Positions 1 through 7,842 are shown, numbered from the stretch's first letter. The stretch is 19,480 nucleotides of DNA from an uncultured Dermabacteraceae bacterium (GCA_943913905.1 CALTZZ010000032.1:1-19480); one strand, 5' to 3'. Notes: generated from the sequence alone by a model not told the origin. Numbers and translations are program-made.

Positions 1-857
1 TGGTTATCACTCCGCGGACCACTGTATTGCTCCTCGGCGCTGGGAACATGGGCTCTGCCGTGGGCAACGCCGTCCTCGAATCAGGGGTGGCACCCGAAAA
101 CCTGTTGATTGTGAACTCGACACCGAGTTCCTCCGCCAGCGCCGCGGAACGGCTCGGCTGCACAAACGCGTTCGAAGCATTCCCGCAAGCAAACGGTGAC
201 CAGCGAGCGATCCTCTCGGCAGCCGTGGAAAAGGCCGACGTCGTCATCATCGGCATCAAGCCGTACCAACTCGCCTCAGTGCTACCGACCCTCGTGGAGT
301 CGCTGAGCGATGACACCCTCGTACTATCTCTCGCAGCTGGTGCCACTCTCGAAACCCTCCAAGGGCTCATGAGCGGGCACCTGGCAATCGTGCGCGCCAT
401 GCCCAACACCCCGATCGAAGTGGGTGCGGGAGTAGTAGCGCTCATGCGCGGCAACGGCGCGACCGACGATCACATGGAGCTCGCCACGAGCCTGCTGGAA
501 AGCTCAGCGGCAGTCGTCGAGATCAAAGAATCGGACGTCCACTCCGAGATCGCTGCCGCAGGGTCTGCCCCGGCGTTCTTTTACCTTGTTGCCGAAGCAA
601 TGATCGATGAAGCAGTCAGTCAGGGCCTCACGCGTGATGTGGCAACAACGTTCGTGGTGGAAACGATGCTGGGCAGCGCTCGACTGCTGAGCGAATCGGG
701 GAAGCTGCCCACCGAAGCTCGGTACGCTGTTTCGTCTCCGGGAGGCACCACGGTGCGGGGCGTGGCAGCGCTCGAATCCGCGGGAATTCGTGCCGCCTTC
801 GCGCAGGCTATGCGCGCCACGGCGGATCGATCGAAGGAACTCGAAGCCGGAAACTGA
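1..857 (+). CDS. proC: Pyrroline-5-carboxylate reductase (start codon cut by window edge)
   Basis: Catalyses the last step of proline synthesis in the cytoplasm, the NAD(P)H-dependent reduction of 1-pyrroline-5-carboxylate to L-proline. The Rossmann dinucleotide-binding motif LLLGAGNMGSAV lies at the very N-terminus, and the family signature VSSPGGTTVRGV followed by an alpha-helical dimerisation region lies near the C-terminus; RAMPNTP and AAAGSAPAFFY are also typical ProC segments. About 285 residues is the normal family length. The frame is open to the left edge: bases 1-2 are TG and the next codons read V-I-T-P-R-T-T-V-L-L-L-G, so the start codon is very probably an NTG whose first base lies one position before the window. 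The TTG at 27 would cut into the first beta strand and is not the start. The gene converges with ktrA. The family call is firm; only the start is inferred. Confidence 0.95.
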   Translation, partial: VITPRTTVLLLGAGNMGSAVGNAVLESGVAPENLLIVNSTPSSSASAAERLGCTNAFEAFPQANGDQRAILSAAVEKADVVIIGIKPYQLASVLPTLVESLSDDTLVLSLAAGATLETLQGLMSGHLAIVRAMPNTPIEVGAGVVALMRGNGATDDHMELATSLLESSAAVVEIKESDVHSEIAAAGSAPAFFYLVAEAMIDEAVSQGLTRDVATTFVVETMLGSARLLSESGKLPTEARYAVSSPGGTTVRGVAALESAGIRAAFAQAMRATADRSKELEAGN

Positions 858-861
858 CCTC

Positions 862-899
862 TAGGCGAGCACCGCGACCGGGTTGCGCGAGCGTGCCTA
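862..899. terminator. Possible weak stem-loop between convergent proC and ktrA
   Basis: The short gap between the two convergent stops holds TAGGC (862-866) and GCCTA (895-899) as outer arms, with a GC-rich inner segment that can partly pair (CGCGA with TTGCG). There is no T-tract on either strand, so if it terminates transcription it is not a classical intrinsic terminator. The right arm overlaps the ktrA stop codon. Weak evidence. Confidence 0.25.
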
Positions 900-1574
900 C
901 GGTCGGTTGGAGAACTGTTCGATGAGCTCGGTGTGGCCAGAGACGATCAGGATGTCGTGGGTCGAGACCACCGTTGTGGGTTCCGCGTAGGTGAAGTCGC
1001 GCCCGGGCGATTTCACACCGACCACTGTCACCCCGTACTTTGAGCGGATGTCAGATTCACCCAGCGAGAATCCCTGAATTTCCATCGGGGGTCGCATCTT
1101 GACGATCGCCCATCCGTCGTCGAATTCGATGTAGTCAAGCAGACGACCGTTGACGAGGTGGGCCACACGCTGACCCGCGTCTTTCTCGGGAAACACCACG
1201 TGATGAGCGCCGATCCGCTCGAGGATCTTGCCATGCGCGATGGAGATCGCCTTGGCCCAGATCACGGGGCCGTTGAGGTCTGCGAGGTTCGCGGTGATGA
1301 GAACGCTCGCTTCGATGGACGTACCGACGCCCACAACGGCCACGTCAAAGCTCGTGGCATCCACCTGGTGGAGGGCCTCAATGTTGGTGGCGTCTGCCTG
1401 AGCCACGTGCGTGAGTTTTCCCGAGTATTCCTGGACGAGGTCTGCCCGGGTATCCATCGCCAACACGTTCGTGCCGAGTTTTTCGAGACTCAGCGCCATC
1501 GACGCTCCGAAGCGGCCCAGCCCGATGACGAGCACGTTGCGGCCAAACTGTCGTTTATCCACCATGCGATTCAC
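897..1574 (-). CDS. ktrA: KtrA/TrkA-family K+ uptake regulatory subunit (RCK protein)
   Basis: Cytoplasmic gating ring of a Ktr-type potassium transporter: RCK proteins bind nucleotides (ATP/ADP or NAD(H)) and control the KtrB membrane subunit. The 225-residue protein has an N-terminal Rossmann fold, with VIGLGRFGAS at residues 17-26 and the acidic end of beta-2 at D41, followed by an RCK_C domain from about residue 140 (MRPPMEIQGFSL onward). One RCK_N plus one RCK_C is the KtrA layout, not the duplicated enterobacterial TrkA. It follows ktrB with only one base between the ktrB TAG and the GTG at 1574, suggesting translational coupling. An ATG three codons later (1565) is an equally possible start; neither has a good Shine-Dalgarno sequence. 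Confidence 0.92.
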   Translation of the reverse strand: MNRMVDKRQFGRNVLVIGLGRFGASMALSLEKLGTNVLAMDTRADLVQEYSGKLTHVAQADATNIEALHQVDATSFDVAVVGVGTSIEASVLITANLADLNGPVIWAKAISIAHGKILERIGAHHVVFPEKDAGQRVAHLVNGRLLDYIEFDDGWAIVKMRPPMEIQGFSLGESDIRSKYGVTVVGVKSPGRDFTYAEPTTVVSTHDILIVSGHTELIEQFSNRP

Positions 1575-1575
1575 A

Positions 1576-2991
1576 CTAGCCCACGACGGGGCGTTCCTCC
1601 GGGAGTCTCACAACGCGCTGACGACTGCGCAGCGCCAGAGCGGCCCCGAGTGTCATGGGGCCCACACGACCCACATACATGCAGGCGATCAGCGCGTATT
1701 TAGCGGGGGAGTTGAGGAACGGCGTAATGCCGGTGGAAAGCCCGCATGTGGCGTACGCACTGACCACCTCGAAAATGATGCGGTCGAGTGAATACGGGGT
1801 GAGGCGCAGCAGCGCGAGTGCAGCCACGAAGATCACCACCGTGGAAATGACGAGCACGGCGATCGCCTGGCGAATCGTGTCGTGCGGGATGCGACGGTTG
1901 AAGATTTCCACATCGCGGTCACCGCGAGCCTCCGCGATGATCGATAGCACCAAGAGGGCAAATGTTGTGACCTTGATGCCGCCTCCGGTGGATCCGGAGC
2001 CACCGCCGATGAACATGAGGAGGTCGAGCACAATCCAGGTTTCCGGCTCCATTGCAGAAACATCGAGGGTCGCGAAGCCGCCTGAACGAGGCATCACGCT
2101 CATGAAGAGTGAGGCAAGGAATTTTGTGGGTAGGGTCTCGCTGCCCAGCGTGTTGGGGTTGGTCCATTCGAGAATCGCGACGCTCACGGCCCCACCCACG
2201 AGAAGGATGAGTGAGGTCCAAATGGTGAGGTTCGCATGGAGACTCCAGCGTGATGGCGTGCGCCATTTCTGCACCAGGACCAGGATGACCGGGAATCCGA
2301 GCGAACCGATGAACACGGCGAGCGCCACCGGAATGGAGAATCGCGGGTCGCCGACGTACTGAAGGGTTCCGGCAGCTTCTGGCACGAATCCCGCGTTGTT
2401 GAACGCCGAAATGGCGTAAAAGACCGAGTTAAAGACTGCTTCTCTGGGAGCCAAGTCGTTGTCGAGCAGAAATGGCATGAGCAGCAGGAAGGTCACGACT
2501 TCCAGGCCCGTGGACGTGATCACGATGGTGCGAAGAATCCCGCCCACTTCGCTGAGCTGTTCGGTTTTCGTCTCGCGGGCAGTGACGATGCGCTGCGCGA
2601 GCCCCATGTGGCGCATCACGGAAAGGCCCAGCAGAGACGCCAAGGTGAGGACCCCGAGGCCGCCCACCTTCATCGCAACCATGATCACGGTGAGGCCGAA
2701 TACTGACCAGTGTGTGCCGGTTTCTACGGTCACGAGCCCCGTGACACATACGGCGGATACCGCGGTAAAGAGAGCGTCCACAAAGGGTGTACGGGTTCCG
2801 TCGGCGCTCGAAATCGGGAGCTCGAGGATCATCGTGAACAGGAGGATCATCGCCGTGAAGACGAGGAGAGTGAGGCGTGCGGGGGAGGTTCGGGCCGCGG
2901 CTTTCACGGCGCGCGAGACCACGCCGGGCACATTCCACCGGAAGATCTTCGTGGGCAAATCGGGCCTCTTCTCGCGCTCTGGTCCAGCCAT
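1576..2991 (-). CDS. ktrB: KtrB/TrkH-family K+ uptake membrane subunit
   Basis: Ion-conducting subunit of a Ktr K+ (possibly Na+-coupled) uptake system in the cytoplasmic membrane. At 471 residues it has the four-repeat M1-P-M2 layout of the Trk/Ktr/HKT superfamily. The filter-glycine segments can be read in order: SAVCVTGL, SAFNNAGF, MPRSGGF and YATCGLSTG. The glycine-rich, flexible M2C gate loop is seen as FIGGGSGSTGGGIKV. The N-terminal 35 or so residues are charged and cytoplasmic. The ATG at 2991 has only a weak GAGG 10 bases upstream (3002-3005, complement). The gene is divergent from the GTPase gene at 3041 across a 49-bp gap, so its promoter must be in or near the start of that gene. 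It forms an operon with ktrA. Confidence 0.94.
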   Translation of the reverse strand: MAGPEREKRPDLPTKIFRWNVPGVVSRAVKAAARTSPARLTLLVFTAMILLFTMILELPISSADGTRTPFVDALFTAVSAVCVTGLVTVETGTHWSVFGLTVIMVAMKVGGLGVLTLASLLGLSVMRHMGLAQRIVTARETKTEQLSEVGGILRTIVITSTGLEVVTFLLLMPFLLDNDLAPREAVFNSVFYAISAFNNAGFVPEAAGTLQYVGDPRFSIPVALAVFIGSLGFPVILVLVQKWRTPSRWSLHANLTIWTSLILLVGGAVSVAILEWTNPNTLGSETLPTKFLASLFMSVMPRSGGFATLDVSAMEPETWIVLDLLMFIGGGSGSTGGGIKVTTFALLVLSIIAEARGDRDVEIFNRRIPHDTIRQAIAVLVISTVVIFVAALALLRLTPYSLDRIIFEVVSAYATCGLSTGITPFLNSPAKYALIACMYVGRVGPMTLGAALALRSRQRVVRLPEERPVVG

Positions 2992-3028
2992 ACTCTAGCG
3001 CCCTCGGGGAGTCACTGGCCAAGGCCGG

Positions 3029-3034
3029 TACGCT
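3029..3034 (+). promoter_or_regulatory. Candidate -10 hexamer TACGCT for a leaderless GTPase mRNA
   Basis: TACGCT fits the actinobacterial TAnnnT -10 consensus and is followed by six bases (GGGCAC) and then the ATG at 3041. Transcription starting about 7 bases after the hexamer would begin at the A of the start codon. No Shine-Dalgarno sequence is present. Inferred; no convincing -35 is visible. Confidence 0.5.
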
Positions 3035-3040
3035 GGGCAC

Positions 3041-4795
3041 ATGACTTCAACACCGACGCCTGACGTGCTGGAGCAGCTTACGCAACACCTCGATGAGCTG
3101 CAGCTACCGTTTGATATCCGCGGCTCGGATGAGGCGCTGGTGATGGCGGAGCAGGTGCGTTCGCAGATCACGGATCACATTTTGCCGCGGTTGAATTCGC
3201 TTGATGCACCGCTGTTGGCCGTCGTGGGGGGGTCCACTGGCGCGGGGAAATCAACCCTCGTCAACGCACTGGTGGGCCGGGTGATTTCTCGTTCGGGCGC
3301 TATCCGGCCCACGACACGTCAGCCGGTGCTCGTTCATCACCCAGACGACGCGGCGTGGTTTCAAGGGACTCGTATTCTTCCGAGCCTGCCTCGCGTCACT
3401 CTCGCGGAAGGTGCAGACGCTACCGAGGGACGCGGCGCCGCGTTCGGTACCGCATTGCACCTGGTGGAAAGCGACCGTATGGCGCGTGGAATCGCCGTTC
3501 TCGATGCCCCAGATATCGATTCGGTGAGCAAGGAGAACCGCGATCTGGCGGGTCAGTTGCTCAGAGCTGCCGACCTCTGGGTGTTCGTGACCACGGCTCA
3601 CCGGTATGCAGATGCGGTGCCGTGGGGAGTGTTGGATCAGGCGGCGAAGCGAGACATCACCGCGGCAGTCGTGATGAACAGGATCCCCGCTCAGCATGGT
3701 GTGGCAGAGGAGCTGGGTGAGCACCTGGGCCAGATGCTCAACGAGCGCGGGGTGGATGCGGAACGGGTGTTCCTTATTCATGAAGGGCCACTCACGGATT
3801 CGAATCTGCTTGAGAGCGATGAAGTCGATGCTCTGAACTCCTGGATTCTTGACCTGGCGAAGGATGCGTCTGCGCGTGCGGCGATTGCCCGAAGAACTCT
3901 GGGTGGTGCTCTCGCGGGTACCGCGTCCTCCCTTGAGGATGTTGCCTCACAAGTGGCGGAGCAGGAAGACGAGCAGGCACGGCTTGCTGGGTTGGCCCGC
4001 GCCGAATTTGATACCGCCGAAGAGGAAATCAATCAGCTCACGCGCGATGGCGTTCTCTTGCGCGGGGAGGTGCTGGCACGGTGGCAAGACGTGGTGGGCA
4101 CCGGAGAGTTCTTCAAGGGCCTACAGGGCTGGATTTCGCGCACACGAGACAGGATCGGGTCGGCGCTTTCGGGTAAAACTCGACCCGTCGTGGCCGCTGA
4201 ATCGGCGATCGAGACGGGACTCGTAAGTGTGGTGATTGACCAGTGTGCCAATGCTCGGTCCCGCACTATTCGTCAGTGGAACATGCACGCTGCGGGGTCA
4301 GCGCTGCTGCAGTCAGAACACGGACTTGAGCGTGAACTGACCCGTGTTCGGGCGGGGTTTCGCCGGGATGTGGAAGACCAAGTTCGTGCGTGGCAGCGGG
4401 ATGTATTGGAGCTGGTGCAGAACGAGGGCGCGGACAGTCGTACGCAGGCCCGCGTGGTGTCCCTCGGCGTGAACGTTGTGGGCATCGCGCTCATGGTCGT
4501 GGTCTTTGCGTCTACCGCTTTCATACCGACCGGGCTCGAAGTGGGCGCGGGAGCGGCGACCGCAGTCGTGGGTCAAAAGCTCCTGGAATCGATTTTTGGC
4601 GACGAGGCCGTGCGTCGGCTTGCCCGGGAGGCTCGCGCGAAGCTCGATAGCCGTCTCAAGGTTCTCGTGGATCGCGAAGCGTCAGACTTTGCGCGCGTCT
4701 TGGCGGATCACCCCATCCCGGTGACTGAAAGCGAGCTACGGGAGGACGCCGCTCGAGTGCGTTCGCTCCTCGAGCAATTGGGGGAGAAGGCATGA
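3041..4795 (+). CDS. Membrane-anchored GTPase, first of a pair (dynamin/YfjP-like)
   Basis: A 584-residue predicted GTP-binding protein of unknown function. The G1 P-loop GGSTGAGKST is at residues 63-72, a G2-like RPTT at 89-92 and a G3-like DAPD at 155-158. The G4 position reads VMNRIP (211-216) instead of NKxD, so base specificity may be relaxed. A helical, charged middle (about 280-470) suggests coiled coils, and a hydrophobic hairpin at about 473-520 (GVNVVGIALMVVVFASTAF, then the small-residue-rich GAGAATAVVG) should insert in the membrane. A further charged helix closes the protein. This layout is that of bacterial dynamin-like or YfjP-type GTPases. Its TGA overlaps the ATG of the second GTPase as ATGA, implying stoichiometric synthesis. 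It is sometimes labelled ABC transporter in related genomes, but there is no ABC signature motif here. Confidence 0.85.
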   Translation: MTSTPTPDVLEQLTQHLDELQLPFDIRGSDEALVMAEQVRSQITDHILPRLNSLDAPLLAVVGGSTGAGKSTLVNALVGRVISRSGAIRPTTRQPVLVHHPDDAAWFQGTRILPSLPRVTLAEGADATEGRGAAFGTALHLVESDRMARGIAVLDAPDIDSVSKENRDLAGQLLRAADLWVFVTTAHRYADAVPWGVLDQAAKRDITAAVVMNRIPAQHGVAEELGEHLGQMLNERGVDAERVFLIHEGPLTDSNLLESDEVDALNSWILDLAKDASARAAIARRTLGGALAGTASSLEDVASQVAEQEDEQARLAGLARAEFDTAEEEINQLTRDGVLLRGEVLARWQDVVGTGEFFKGLQGWISRTRDRIGSALSGKTRPVVAAESAIETGLVSVVIDQCANARSRTIRQWNMHAAGSALLQSEHGLERELTRVRAGFRRDVEDQVRAWQRDVLELVQNEGADSRTQARVVSLGVNVVGIALMVVVFASTAFIPTGLEVGAGAATAVVGQKLLESIFGDEAVRRLAREARAKLDSRLKVLVDREASDFARVLADHPIPVTESELREDAARVRSLLEQLGEKA

Positions 4796-6483
4796 TCGGA
4801 AAGAAGAATGAACGTCGCCGAGCCGACCTGGGGCTCAAGGCGGAAGCGCTTGGTGCCCTCATTGAAGACGCGGCGCCGGTGTTGCCGGAGAGCGACATTG
4901 ACCGGCTGGAACAGTTGGACGAACGCGTTGCTACCCGCGCACACCTTTCCGCCGACCACACGGTGATCGGTTTCTTCGGAGCTACGGGATCCGGGAAGTC
5001 GTCGCTCCTGAATGCCCTCACGGGCTCCTCGATTGCGCGTGTGGCTCACCGTCGGCCCACCACGTCGCAGGCACTCGCGGCGATCGTGGACGATCCGGAA
5101 GGCGGGCTCGTGGATGGGGCGCATGCCCTGCTGGACTGGCTGGAGATTTCGGTGCGGCACGTGGTGAGCGCCAAGGTGGGCGCACCTGGCGTGATCTATG
5201 TGGATCTTCCCGATTTCGATTCCGTTGAGCAACACAATCGTGATGTTGCCGAGCGCCTCGCCGAGAGGGTCGACGTGCTCGTGTGGGTGACGGACCCGGA
5301 AAAGTATGCCGACGGAGTTCTGCACTCCGAATTCGTGCAGAAGTTTGCGACGCACGACGCAGTCACGCTTGCTGTTCTCAATCAGTCTGACCGGTTGCTC
5401 GCGGACGAGCGCCGGCAGGTTCTGGAGAGCCTCGAAGAACTTGTGCGGGCCGACGGGCTTCCCACGGCTACGGCGCTTGCAGTCAGCGCGATAACGGGGG
5501 ATGGCCTCGACGCGTTGCGCGACGAGTTTGCGTCGGTAGCGAAGAAGAAGAGCGCGGCGCTTAAGAGAATTGATGCGGACCTCGACGCCGAGGCTACCCG
5601 CAGCGCGGACTTGCTCGGTCTCACGGATTCGAAGCGTGGCTACGTGGTAGACGGTCTGGCGAACGATGTTCCACCGCAGGCAACGAGCACCCTTGAGAAT
5701 GCCATCGCGGAGGCCGCTCAAGTCCCCGCGATCGCGAAAGCGGTAGGGACGAGCTACCGGCAGCGCGCATCGCGAGCCACGGGCTGGCCTCTCGTGCGCT
5801 GGATCGGGGCATTTCGTGCAGACCCGTTGGCGCGAATGCGGATTGGTCGCGGAGGAAATTCGCATCGGGCAGAGGAGTCTTCGGAAGAGTTCGTAGCGCG
5901 CAGTTCACTGTCGGTGGATGCACCGATGGCCGTGGGCCGAATGAACCGAGGCTTTGATTCCTACGTTGACGAGATTGTGGGAGACGCCCGCGCTCCGTGG
6001 CCCGCGTATTTCCGTGACGTGGTGGAGCCGGAACGCGAGAAGCTCCCGGACACCGCGGACTGGGCACTGACCCATACGCAGATCGACGGCACCGAGCGCT
6101 CGTGGTGGTGGACTCCTCTTAACATCGTGCAGTGGCTTGCGTTGCTCGCGGCGGTGGTGGGACTCGGATGGCTCCTCGCGCTCGCGGCGTTTGATTTCTT
6201 CCAGGTGCCGCAACCGTCGATGCCCACGATTGATGGCTTATGGATTCCGGTTCCGGTGCCGACGGCGCTCATCGCCTTTGGAGCGTTGCTGGGAATTCTT
6301 GTGGCAATGCTGGCTGGTTTCGTGAACCGGATCGTGGCCTCGCGTCGTGCCTCTCGCGCAGAGAAAGAACTGCGAGCCTCGATTCGCGCCGCGATTGAGG
6401 ATTCAGTCGGCGTGGTGGCGAGTGAGGAATGCGCCCGCGCCACGAGGATTGAGGGGCATGTGGAGGCGTTGCGCTCGCGCTAG
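4792..6483 (+). CDS. Membrane-anchored GTPase, second of a pair (YfjP-like)
   Basis: A 563-residue GTP-binding protein with better-kept G motifs than its partner: G1 GATGSGKSS at 63-71, G2-like RRPTT at 87-91, G3 DLPDFDS at 138-144, G4 NQSD at 197-200 (Lys replaced by Gln) and a G5-like VSAIT at 231-235. The WVTDPEKYADGV segment (165-176) and the TGWPLVRW...DPLARMRIG region (330-352) are typical of actinobacterial YfjP-family GTPases. Two C-terminal membrane spans are evident at about 443-468 and 489-512, followed by a cytoplasmic helix. Role unknown; membrane remodelling or division-linked function is plausible from dynamin-like analogues, but nothing in the sequence decides it. It is translationally coupled to the upstream GTPase (ATGA overlap), so the two probably act as a heteromer. 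Confidence 0.87.
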   Translation: MIGKKNERRRADLGLKAEALGALIEDAAPVLPESDIDRLEQLDERVATRAHLSADHTVIGFFGATGSGKSSLLNALTGSSIARVAHRRPTTSQALAAIVDDPEGGLVDGAHALLDWLEISVRHVVSAKVGAPGVIYVDLPDFDSVEQHNRDVAERLAERVDVLVWVTDPEKYADGVLHSEFVQKFATHDAVTLAVLNQSDRLLADERRQVLESLEELVRADGLPTATALAVSAITGDGLDALRDEFASVAKKKSAALKRIDADLDAEATRSADLLGLTDSKRGYVVDGLANDVPPQATSTLENAIAEAAQVPAIAKAVGTSYRQRASRATGWPLVRWIGAFRADPLARMRIGRGGNSHRAEESSEEFVARSSLSVDAPMAVGRMNRGFDSYVDEIVGDARAPWPAYFRDVVEPEREKLPDTADWALTHTQIDGTERSWWWTPLNIVQWLALLAAVVGLGWLLALAAFDFFQVPQPSMPTIDGLWIPVPVPTALIAFGALLGILVAMLAGFVNRIVASRRASRAEKELRASIRAAIEDSVGVVASEECARATRIEGHVEALRSR

Positions 6484-6542
6484 CAGGGCGTGAACCATGT
6501 CACGGACGCGTGAGCGTCTTCCGGCAGGTATGGGGAGACGTG

Positions 6543-6548
6543 TAAAAT
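6543..6548 (+). promoter_or_regulatory. Candidate -10 (TAAAAT) for the bS22 gene
   Basis: TAAAAT differs from TATAAT at one position and lies about 107 bases before the bS22 ATG in the gap after the GTPase pair. A start near 6555 would give a leader of about 100 nt. The -35 region is not convincing (TTCCGG around 6519-6524). Confidence 0.45.
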
Positions 6549-6563
6549 CGTCTCTTGTCTGTG

Positions 6564-6639
6564 TTCGTGGCTGAAAGGCTGCGACCCTTACCAGGCTACG
6601 GACACGTGGGTGGTTCAGCCGCTCCCAAACGCACACGAA
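6564..6639 (+). promoter_or_regulatory. Structured 5' leader of the bS22 gene
   Basis: Two nested inverted repeats occupy the leader: GGCTGAA (6569-6575) with TTCAGCC (6614-6620), extendable outward by a G-U and a G-C pair, and the alternative pairing TTCGTG (6564-6569) with CACGAA (6634-6639). The second lies just upstream of the Shine-Dalgarno GGAG (6646-6649). Such pairing could modulate ribosome access, as in autogenous control of ribosomal protein genes. Pairing is read by eye; no known riboswitch class is recognised. Confidence 0.35.
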
Positions 6640-6654
6640 TGAAGTGGAGACATC

Positions 6655-6753
6655 ATGGGTTCCGTGATTAAGAAGCGCCGCAAGCGTATGTCGAAGAAGA
6701 AGCACCGCAAGCTTCTTCGTAAGACCCGCCACCAGCGCCGCAACAAGAAGTAG
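6655..6753 (+). CDS. Small ribosomal subunit protein bS22 (AURKAIP1/COX24-domain)
   Basis: A 32-residue, extremely basic protein, [18 protein letters not shown] followed by [14 protein letters not shown]. This is the near-invariant sequence of the actinobacterial AURKAIP1/COX24-domain protein identified as ribosomal protein bS22 in mycobacterial ribosomes, where it binds rRNA near the decoding side of the 30S subunit. More than half the residues are Lys or Arg. A Shine-Dalgarno GGAG sits 5 bases before the ATG, and a strong terminator follows 31 bases after the stop, so it looks monocistronic. It is easy to miss because of its size. Two consecutive TAG stop codons end the frame, which fits a highly expressed gene. 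Confidence 0.95.
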   Translation: MGSVIKKRRKRMSKKKHRKLLRKTRHQRRNKK

Positions 6754-6784
6754 TAGCGCGCAGCCGTCAGGCTGTTGGCATGAG

Positions 6785-6820
6785 AAAACCGCCGCCCCGG
6801 TATGGGGAAGGCGGTTTTTT
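6785..6820. terminator. Strong bidirectional intrinsic terminator
   Basis: AAAACCGCC (6785-6793) pairs perfectly with GGCGGTTTT (6810-6818), with an inner CCCC (6795-6798) to GGGG (6804-6807) stem and a short loop. Six T follow on the plus strand and TTTT on the minus strand, so it can end both the bS22 transcript and the convergent disulfide-protein/yceI transcript. Confidence 0.88.
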
Positions 6821-6872
6821 CTATGTCTGCGTGGAGCAGGTGCCGATCGGCGCCACTGGGGTAGCGGTTTCG

Positions 6873-7196
6873 TCAGCGGTCTAATATCCGCCGCAGTGTT
6901 GCGCGGATACCTCCTGGTTTCCGGGCGAGGGCAGCCCGGATGCTCGCTGGGTCGGCTCGGTACACGTTGACCACGGTGCCGTCGATGGCGATGACGGGAA
7001 TTTCAATCTGCCAGCGGCGCGCGATTTCGTCATGCGATTCGATGTTGACGTGTTCCACGCGTTCGCCGAAGTCTGCGGCGATGGCGTGAACAACGTGGGA
7101 GGCAGTCTCGCAGAGATGGCATCCGGGGCGTTCAAGGATGACGATGCGAGAGCCGTCAGACGACGTAAGCCCGGGGTCATGAGCGGATTCGGTCAT
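6873..7196 (-). CDS. Glutaredoxin-like thiol-disulfide protein (DUF836 type)
   Basis: A 107-residue single-domain thioredoxin-fold protein of the small glutaredoxin/DUF836 family. The redox motif CHLC is at residues 26-29, straight after the first beta strand (IVILERPG), and the cis-Pro segment IPVIAIDGT follows at about 65-73. Such proteins are thought to reduce disulfides in the cytoplasm; a specific partner is unknown. It has no signal peptide. A TAAGCT hexamer 7 bases before the ATG suggests its own leaderless promoter within the 33-bp gap after yceI, although read-through from yceI is also likely. The C-terminus (GGIRATLRRIL) is basic and helical. Confidence 0.85.
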   Translation of the reverse strand: MTESAHDPGLTSSDGSRIVILERPGCHLCETASHVVHAIAADFGERVEHVNIESHDEIARRWQIEIPVIAIDGTVVNVYRADPASIRAALARKPGGIRATLRRILDR

Positions 7197-7203
7197 GACC
7201 CCG

Positions 7204-7209
7204 AGCTTA
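7204..7209 (-). promoter_or_regulatory. Candidate -10 (TAAGCT) for a leaderless glutaredoxin-like gene
   Basis: On the minus strand TAAGCT is followed by seven bases and the ATG at 7196. No Shine-Dalgarno sequence is present in the gap. Inferred from spacing alone. Confidence 0.4.
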
Positions 7210-7229
7210 GCGGGAACTACGGAGTGAGA

Positions 7230-7772
7230 TCAGGCGGCTGCGGGAGCCACGAACTCTGCATCGATCGAGATCTTGACGTCGTCGCCCACGAGGACTCCGC
7301 CTGCTTCGAGGGCGGCGTTCCAAGTGAGGCCGAACTCCTTGCGCGAGATCTTGGTGGTGCCGGAGAAGCCGGCGCGGTAGGTGCCGAAGGGGTCGGTTGC
7401 GGCGCCTTCGAATTCCACGTCGAGTTCCACGGTGTTGGTGGTGCCCTTGATGGTGAGTTCACCAGCGAGGGTTTCGCCGTCGAAGGAGGTGGAGCGGAAG
7501 GTCATGGAGGGGTGCTGTTCGGCGGCGAAGAAGTCGTCGGCCTTGAGGTGGCCGTCGCGGTCGTCGTTGCCGGTGTTAAGTGAATCGATGGCGATGTCTG
7601 CGCTGAAGGTGGTGTCTTCGAGCGTCTCGCCAACGACCATCGAGCCGGTGACGTCTTCGAACTGGCCGCGTGTCTTGGAGATGCCAGCGTGGCGGATGGT
7701 GAATGCCACAGCGGTGTGCGAGGCGTCGAGGTTCCAGGTGCCGGTGGTGAGGCCGGTGGGCAGTGCAGTCAT
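7230..7772 (-). CDS. YceI family protein (lipocalin-like, isoprenoid-binding)
   Basis: A 180-residue YceI-domain protein. The conserved opening TGTWNLDASHTAVAFTIRHAG (split here as GTWNLDASHT and AVAFTIRHAG) and the repeated beta-strand pattern (DTTFSADIAIDSLNTGNDDRDGHLKADDFF) are diagnostic. The fold is a lipocalin-like barrel that binds polyisoprenoids in characterised members, which would fit a neighbourhood making menaquinone, but that link is inference. No signal peptide is present, so it should be cytoplasmic, unlike the periplasmic proteobacterial members. Start is supported by AAGGAG 8 bases upstream (7781-7786, complement). The divergent MarR gene is the likely regulator. Confidence 0.93.
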   Translation of the reverse strand: MTALPTGLTTGTWNLDASHTAVAFTIRHAGISKTRGQFEDVTGSMVVGETLEDTTFSADIAIDSLNTGNDDRDGHLKADDFFAAEQHPSMTFRSTSFDGETLAGELTIKGTTNTVELDVEFEGAATDPFGTYRAGFSGTTKISRKEFGLTWNAALEAGGVLVGDDVKISIDAEFVAPAAA

Positions 7773-7842
7773 GAGTGTGTCTCCTTGTGAATATCGCCGA
7801 AGTGGATTATTGGAGGGCCGCGTTGTGTGCGCCCATGATTGA

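Noticed and set aside
1158..2362. Long plus-strand open frames opposite ktrA and ktrB
   Set aside because: They are shadows of strongly supported minus-strand genes, have Arg/Pro/Ser-rich shadow composition and no family motifs.
4708..5865. 385-codon minus-strand frame opposite the second GTPase
   Set aside because: The plus strand has clear GTPase motifs through the same bases; the minus frame is Arg/His-rich with no recognisable domain.
3041..6483. Paired GTPases as an antiphage defence island
   Set aside because: Dynamin-like proteins can act in defence, but the pair sits among housekeeping genes with no mobile-element, toxin, nuclease or restriction gene nearby.
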